Source of the DNA: Clostridium sp. CAG:575
GTDB taxonomy: Bacteria > Bacillota > Clostridia > TANB77 > CAG-508
Assembly: GCA_000435535.1 (NCBI GenBank)
Contig: FR884500.1
Span: 1-21,893 of the forward strand
Direction: 5' to 3'
Length of the DNA: 21,893 bases
In this document: positions 17,152-21,893 of the stretch, one piece after another
How positions within the stretch are numbered: the stretch's first letter is position 1
Layout of the letters: every line of letters begins with the position of its first letter
Translations under genes and position numbers: made by a program
Notes under the pieces: generated by a model
What the model was told of the DNA's origin: nothing
What the model saw: only the letters and a program-made list of their open reading frames with translations
The model's database searches: none

Positions 17152-17177
17152 TTAGCAGTCAAATAAAAGAGTGCTAA
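17152..17177 (+). promoter_or_regulatory. CIRCE operator (HrcA binding site)
   Basis: TTAGCAGTC (17152-17160) and GAGTGCTAA (17169-17177) match the CIRCE consensus TTAGCACTC-N9-GAGTGCTAA, apart from one base in the left arm and an 8-nt spacer. In Firmicutes HrcA binds CIRCE and represses groE until heat stress. hrcA is not in the window. Confidence 0.88.
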
Positions 17178-17201
17178 ATAAAAAAACAATAAAATATATA
17201 A

Positions 17202-19226
<2,025 letters not shown>

Positions 19227-19305
19227 TAAGTGTTAAATAGTTTTGATAAAGAAAGTTTTGTACGCAAATTTTATTAGATTTTTATGTATGAAAAAAATTC
19301 TAGAA

Positions 19306-19334
19306 AAATTTCGGAGAAATTTAAAACTTTTTTC
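19306..19334 (+). terminator. Possible weak terminator of groEL
   Basis: AAATTTC (19306-19312), loop GGA and GAAATTT (19316-19322) form a 7-bp stem, with a T-run after a short A-rich gap. It is the best hairpin between groEL and the tRNA promoter but is weak. Confidence 0.35.
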
Positions 19335-19343
19335 AAAAATCTC

Positions 19344-19372
19344 TTGACAGTTATAAAAAAATCATTTATAAT
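19344..19372 (+). promoter_or_regulatory. Consensus sigma-A promoter of the tRNA-Gly pair
   Basis: TTGACA (19344-19349), a 17-nt spacer and TATAAT (19367-19372) match the consensus at all twelve positions, as is usual for stable-RNA genes. The first tRNA begins 20 nt after the -10 hexamer. Confidence 0.92.
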
Positions 19373-19384
19373 CTATAACTGTCA
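19345..19384. other. Perfect 11-bp inverted repeat enclosing the tRNA promoter
   Basis: TGACAGTTATA (19345-19355) and TATAACTGTCA (19374-19384) are exact reverse complements separated by 18 nt. The left arm overlaps the -35 hexamer and the right arm covers the expected start of transcription, so the repeat would act in DNA rather than as an RNA hairpin. Confidence 0.7.
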
Positions 19385-19392
19385 GGAACAAT

Positions 19393-19466
<74 letters not shown>

Positions 19467-19507
19467 TATTTTTATAAAGTGGAGCATGACATAAATTAAT
19501 TAAATAT

Positions 19508-19581
<74 letters not shown>

Positions 19582-19589
19582 TAAGAAAT

Positions 19590-19625
19590 AAACTTACGAA
19601 CTTAATTATTCGTAAGTTTTTATTT
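19590..19625. terminator. Terminator of the tRNA operon, overlapping the convergent flippase stop
   Basis: AAACTTACGAA (19590-19600) and TTCGTAAGTTT (19609-19619) form a perfect 11-bp stem with an 8-nt loop, followed by TTATTTT on the plus strand. The stop codon of the minus-strand membrane protein (19606-19608) lies in the loop, so one hairpin serves both convergent units. Confidence 0.88.
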
Positions 19626-20814
19626 TACCTAAATCTTGTACATTATTTATCATTTCTAGATTAAGGTTATTTTTATTAATCATATAATGTGTTGATGTTA
19701 ACTGATAAACAACAGAAGCTGCAAGTCCAAACGAAGTACAAAATGGCGATGGTATGAAAGAGCAAAATATACGTAATATATTTGCAATTTGTTTACTAAT
19801 TGTTGCTTTTATAGCAGAATACTCTAATTGTATAAATGTCAATTTTGTTATATAAACAGGATATAAATATAAAGATATTAATTCTATACTTACAATAAAT
19901 AATGTAGCAGTTAAATCTGATTTATAACTTGGATATAAAATCACTCCCATTATAAGAGTAGATAAAATCAAAATATAAATTAGTTTTCTACTATTTTTTA
20001 TATGTTGTTTATATGAAAAAATTCTTTTTGTAATATCAATTTGAGCAACTGTTTTTATGGCATAAGATATATCCCATTGAGTATCAGTTATTAAGACGGC
20101 AAAAGAAGTTGCTAAAATATATTTTGCACCAAAATTAAATGTATTCTTAAAACCAAATAAATAAATTATAAACATACTGATTTTTGCAAATAAATAAACA
20201 GAATCATATTTGATACAATTTCTTAAATTAATTTTAAATCCAGTTATTTTTACTGTTCTAAATATCATAAGCAAAGTAAATATTGTTGTAGCAAATAACG
20301 AAGTACTAGAAATTACAATTTGATTTTTTGTTATTATACTCATAATTACTAATGTCAAAAAGTTTATTAAATTAAAAAAGAAACTATATTTGTTTGCTCT
20401 TTTATTATTATCTTCATAATACAACTTACACAATGCAAGATTCAATAATAATTGTAAGAACATTTGAATTACAGCATAAACCGCAAATATTCTATATGTT
20501 TGTATATCCATATTCATAAATGTTATATATTTATCTATATTAAAAACAATACTACCTAATATTAATACTCCTAAAATTGTACCCAATATAAATCCTGAAA
20601 AGACACTATCTTTATTATCATCCTTAATAGCACTTATATTGGCACCTGTTCCAAAAATACTCTGTATACTACTTATAACAAACTGCATTGGATATATAAG
20701 TGAAAATATATTAATTAAATTTTTATCCACTAAAATACCAAGTAAAAACCATCCTAAAATGGGTGTTACAGATGTTAAAAATATATCAAGACTTATTCGA
20801 AATAATCTTTTCAT
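19606..20814 (-). CDS. Polytopic membrane protein, MATE/flippase-like (MOP superfamily)
   Basis: The 402-residue product has about ten to twelve hydrophobic segments spread over its whole length, joined by short Lys/Arg-rich loops. The N-terminal segment with FGTGANISAIKDDN and SGFILGTILGVL recalls the first repeat of MATE exporters and polysaccharide flippases, where small residues and a short cytoplasmic loop follow helix 2. It is shorter than typical MATE proteins (about 450), and I see no substrate-defining residues, so both transport mode and cargo are open. A G-rich ribosome site (AAGGGGG) is about 7 nt before the ATG. It is a single gene facing the tRNA pair, without sugar-pathway neighbours. 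Membrane location is certain; the family assignment is moderate. Confidence 0.6.
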   Translation of the reverse strand: MKRLFRISLDIFLTSVTPILGWFLLGILVDKNLINIFSLIYPMQFVISSIQSIFGTGANISAIKDDNKDSVFSGFILGTILGVLILGSIVFNIDKYITFMNMDIQTYRIFAVYAVIQMFLQLLLNLALCKLYYEDNNKRANKYSFFFNLINFLTLVIMSIITKNQIVISSTSLFATTIFTLLMIFRTVKITGFKINLRNCIKYDSVYLFAKISMFIIYLFGFKNTFNFGAKYILATSFAVLITDTQWDISYAIKTVAQIDITKRIFSYKQHIKNSRKLIYILILSTLIMGVILYPSYKSDLTATLFIVSIELISLYLYPVYITKLTFIQLEYSAIKATISKQIANILRIFCSFIPSPFCTSFGLAASVVYQLTSTHYMINKNNLNLEMINNVQDLGKIKTYE

Positions 20815-20919
20815 TTTCTACCCCCTTATTTTTTTATTGTATACAAATTATAAAATCAATTTATAATTAACTAGCTAAAAAAATTATACCATTAGTTGTT
20901 AAATTTTTCTACACTACCA

Positions 20920-20948
20920 TTGAAATTTAATAATAATTCATATATAAT
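20920..20948 (+). promoter_or_regulatory. Sigma-A promoter of a non-coding transcript
   Basis: TTGAAA (20920-20925) and TATAAT (20943-20948) are 17 nt apart. No coding frame follows; the transcript would start near 20955 and meet a terminator about 115 nt later. Confidence 0.7.
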
Positions 20949-20954
20949 ATTTCT

Positions 20955-21069
20955 AGAAAGAGAACTTAGTTCGTAAGCTGTTGCTTAACCGCTCCAACGA
21001 CGTATCTGTTTGAACTTTATATAGAACAGGTGGATATGAAAATCAATCAGTAAAATGGTTGATTTTTTT
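20955..21069 (+). ncRNA. Candidate small RNA of about 115 nt, family unknown
   Basis: A good promoter and a T7 terminator delimit a short plus-strand transcript with no open frame longer than five codons. It can fold: TAAGC-TGTT-GCTTA (near 20973-20987) is a tetraloop hairpin, CTGTTT pairs with AGAACAG (near 21005-21028), and CCGC pairs with GUGG to close the latter behind a 13-nt bulge. I compared it by eye with SRP RNA, tmRNA, RNase P RNA, 6S RNA, T-box and common riboswitch motifs and found no match. It could be a trans-acting sRNA or an orphan leader. It runs toward the 3' end of the minus-strand spoIIID-like gene, separated from it by another terminator. The 350-nt gap from 20815 to 21163 otherwise holds only these terminators and the flippase upstream region. 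Confidence 0.5.
21039..21069 (+). terminator. Terminator of the candidate small RNA
   Basis: AAAATCAATCA (21039-21049) pairs with TGGTTGATTTT (21056-21066), with one G-U pair and a 6-nt loop, and the run of Ts continues for three more bases. It faces away from the promoter at 20920. Confidence 0.8.
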
Positions 21070-21087
21070 GTGGTTATTGGAAAATGG

Positions 21088-21122
21088 TTAAAAAACGACA
21101 AACCTAAATTGATTTGTCGTTT
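21088..21122 (-). terminator. Terminator of the spoIIID-like unit
   Basis: AAACGACAAA (21093-21102) and TTTGTCGTTT (21113-21122) form a perfect 10-bp stem with a 10-nt loop. On the minus strand it is followed by a run of six Ts. It lies about 40 nt after the TAA at 21164-21166 and supports transcription of the whole spoIIID-like gene, including the part after its internal TGA. Confidence 0.78.
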
Positions 21123-21163
21123 CTTTAAAACAGCTTAATGAATTTTTTTTGAAATATAATTCG

Positions 21164-21394
21164 TTAAGACCGTTTTTCTAAATATTTTTTTCTAGTTGCT
21201 TCTCCTCAACGGATATGCCGTTTGGCTTTATTTTTTTCTAATTTTTTCAATGCTTCTGTAGTTGGAATGACTTTTGTTAGATAAGTGTAGACTGTGGATT
21301 TAGAAATATCACAATGTTTTGCAGTATCTCTGACAGTTGTTTCATAATTATTAAAATATTTAACTACTTTTTTTATTTCGTCTATATCTCTCAT
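21164..21394 (-). CDS. spoIIID: SpoIIID-family sporulation regulator, interrupted by an in-frame TGA
   Basis: SpoIIID is a small DNA-binding protein that controls mother-cell genes during sporulation. From the ATG at 21394 (GGAGG at 21401-21405, 6 nt upstream) the frame gives MRDIDEIKKVVKYFNN, the helix-turn-helix TTVRDTAKHCDISKSTVYTYL and the basic end KAKRHIR, then TGA at 21206-21208. The same frame continues GEATRKKYLEKRS to TAA at 21164. Known SpoIIID proteins read RHLRGGEATK here, so TGA stands exactly where the first Gly (GGA or GGN) is expected. Stopping at TGA leaves 62 residues and removes the conserved C-terminal DNA-binding tail. Causes could be a nonsense mutation, a G-to-T consensus error or UGA readthrough. 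The gene follows a divergent relative by 76 nt. Confidence 0.8.
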
Positions 21395-21470
21395 TATTTT
21401 CCTCCAAATAAAGACAACTAAAATTAATTTTACAAATTTATATAATTTGTAATGCAATTGAAAAATGCAA

Positions 21471-21794
21471 TTATGCAGATTCAATGTTTCCGTTAGTAGG
21501 TAATGTTGCAATTTTTAAATCATCTTTAAATAATGACTTAAATAACTCAGGTTCATTCATTCGTAATATCCAATTTGATAGTTCATTAGGCATTTCTTTG
21601 GTTAAAATGTTAATTACTTTTTCTTCTGTTATACCAAAATGAATGGATGTACTTTTGATAGTTGAATCTTTAGAAGAGTTGAAAAAAATTACTACATTTT
21701 TTGTAAATGCTAAATTATCTGTAAGTGATTCAAAGCTTTGTTTTTTAGAATCATTTGTTGATAATTTAGCTTTTGTAAGAGTTAAATCATTCAT
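21471..21794 (-). CDS. Divergent SpoIIID-like helix-turn-helix protein, 107 residues
   Basis: I know no named family for it, but residues 32-69 align with the helix-turn-helix region of the next gene: KNVVIFFN against KKVVKYFN, STIKSTSIHFGI against TTVRDTAKHCDI, and VINILTKEMP against VYTYLTKVIP, with one single-residue gap. It adds a polar N-terminal stretch of about 30 residues and replaces the basic RHLRGGEAT tail with an acidic and neutral end. The recognition-helix residues are also less basic. It may therefore have lost DNA binding or act as a partner of the neighbouring protein. AGGAGG stands 6 nt before the ATG. The stop is TAA, 76 nt before the spoIIID-like start, so the two probably share a transcript. 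The last 99 bases of the window upstream of it are AT-rich, and I can assign no promoter there. Confidence 0.65.
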   Translation of the reverse strand: MNDLTLTKAKLSTNDSKKQSFESLTDNLAFTKNVVIFFNSSKDSTIKSTSIHFGITEEKVINILTKEMPNELSNWILRMNEPELFKSLFKDDLKIATLPTNGNIESA

Positions 21795-21893
21795 AGTGAA
21801 CCTCCTTTAGAAACTAAAACAATAAGATATAATAATTATAATTAATTGAAAAAAAATGGAATAAAAAATTTGCAAAAAATATAAAAGTATATA

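Noticed and set aside
20989..21040. T-box riboswitch reading of the small-RNA region (AACAGGTGGATATG)
   Set aside because: The core GGGTGGNACCGCG is not matched, and no aminoacyl-tRNA or amino-acid gene follows on that strand.
21164..21394. Genome-wide recoding of TGA as glycine or tryptophan
   Set aside because: The long conserved genes here contain no internal TGA, Trp is encoded by TGG, and hundreds of Gly codons are ordinary GGN. One site cannot support a code change.

Overview
The window is very AT-rich chromosomal DNA from a low-GC Gram-positive bacterium, most likely an anaerobic member of the Clostridia. The evidence is a near-canonical CIRCE operator in front of groES-groEL, strong AGGAGG ribosome sites, a SpoIIID-type sporulation regulator, DisA and RadA side by side, a YlmH-type S4 protein, the tsaE-tsaB-rimI cluster, a sortase-type cell-wall protein and Arg codons that are almost all AGA. 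I cannot name the species.

Layout. 1-1834: a secreted VWA-domain wall protein on the minus strand. 1835-5182: dxs, a ylmH-like gene and a HAD nucleotidase on the plus strand, ending in a bidirectional terminator. 5228-6809: tsaE-tsaB-rimI on the minus strand, for t6A tRNA modification and ribosomal protein acetylation. 7098-9613: mreB and mtaB (ms2t6A formation). 9779-11270: a small protein with FxxQE repeats and a REP-associated tyrosine transposase (RAYT) bracketed by inverted 51-bp REP elements. 11282-14566: radA, disA and a membrane-anchored cyclophilin. 14743-16353: pyrG. 16443-16952: an orphan gene with atypical Arg codons. 17109-19226: the CIRCE-controlled groES-groEL operon. 19344-19581: two identical tRNA-Gly(TCC) genes. 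19606-20814: a MATE/flippase-like membrane protein on the minus strand. 20920-21069: a probable small RNA with its own promoter and terminator. 21164-21794: two adjacent SpoIIID-like helix-turn-helix genes on the minus strand.

Most of the content is housekeeping: isoprenoids, tRNA modification, cell shape, c-di-AMP and recombination, CTP synthesis, protein folding. The unusual signals are these. First, radA and disA both lose frame through one extra C placed directly before a conserved GGA glycine codon, so that an in-frame CGG sits at each break; intact core genes here appear to contain no in-frame CGG. Second, a REP/RAYT system has copies flanking its transposase, abutting the radA ribosome site, and inserted into the 3' end of dxs, where it encodes the protein's C-terminus. 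Third, the spoIIID-like gene has TGA in place of a conserved glycine, with the conserved tail continuing after it. Fourth, there is an unannotated sRNA-like transcription unit. Three disrupted genes in 22 kb also fit consensus sequencing errors, so the frame breaks should be checked against reads before being interpreted biologically.
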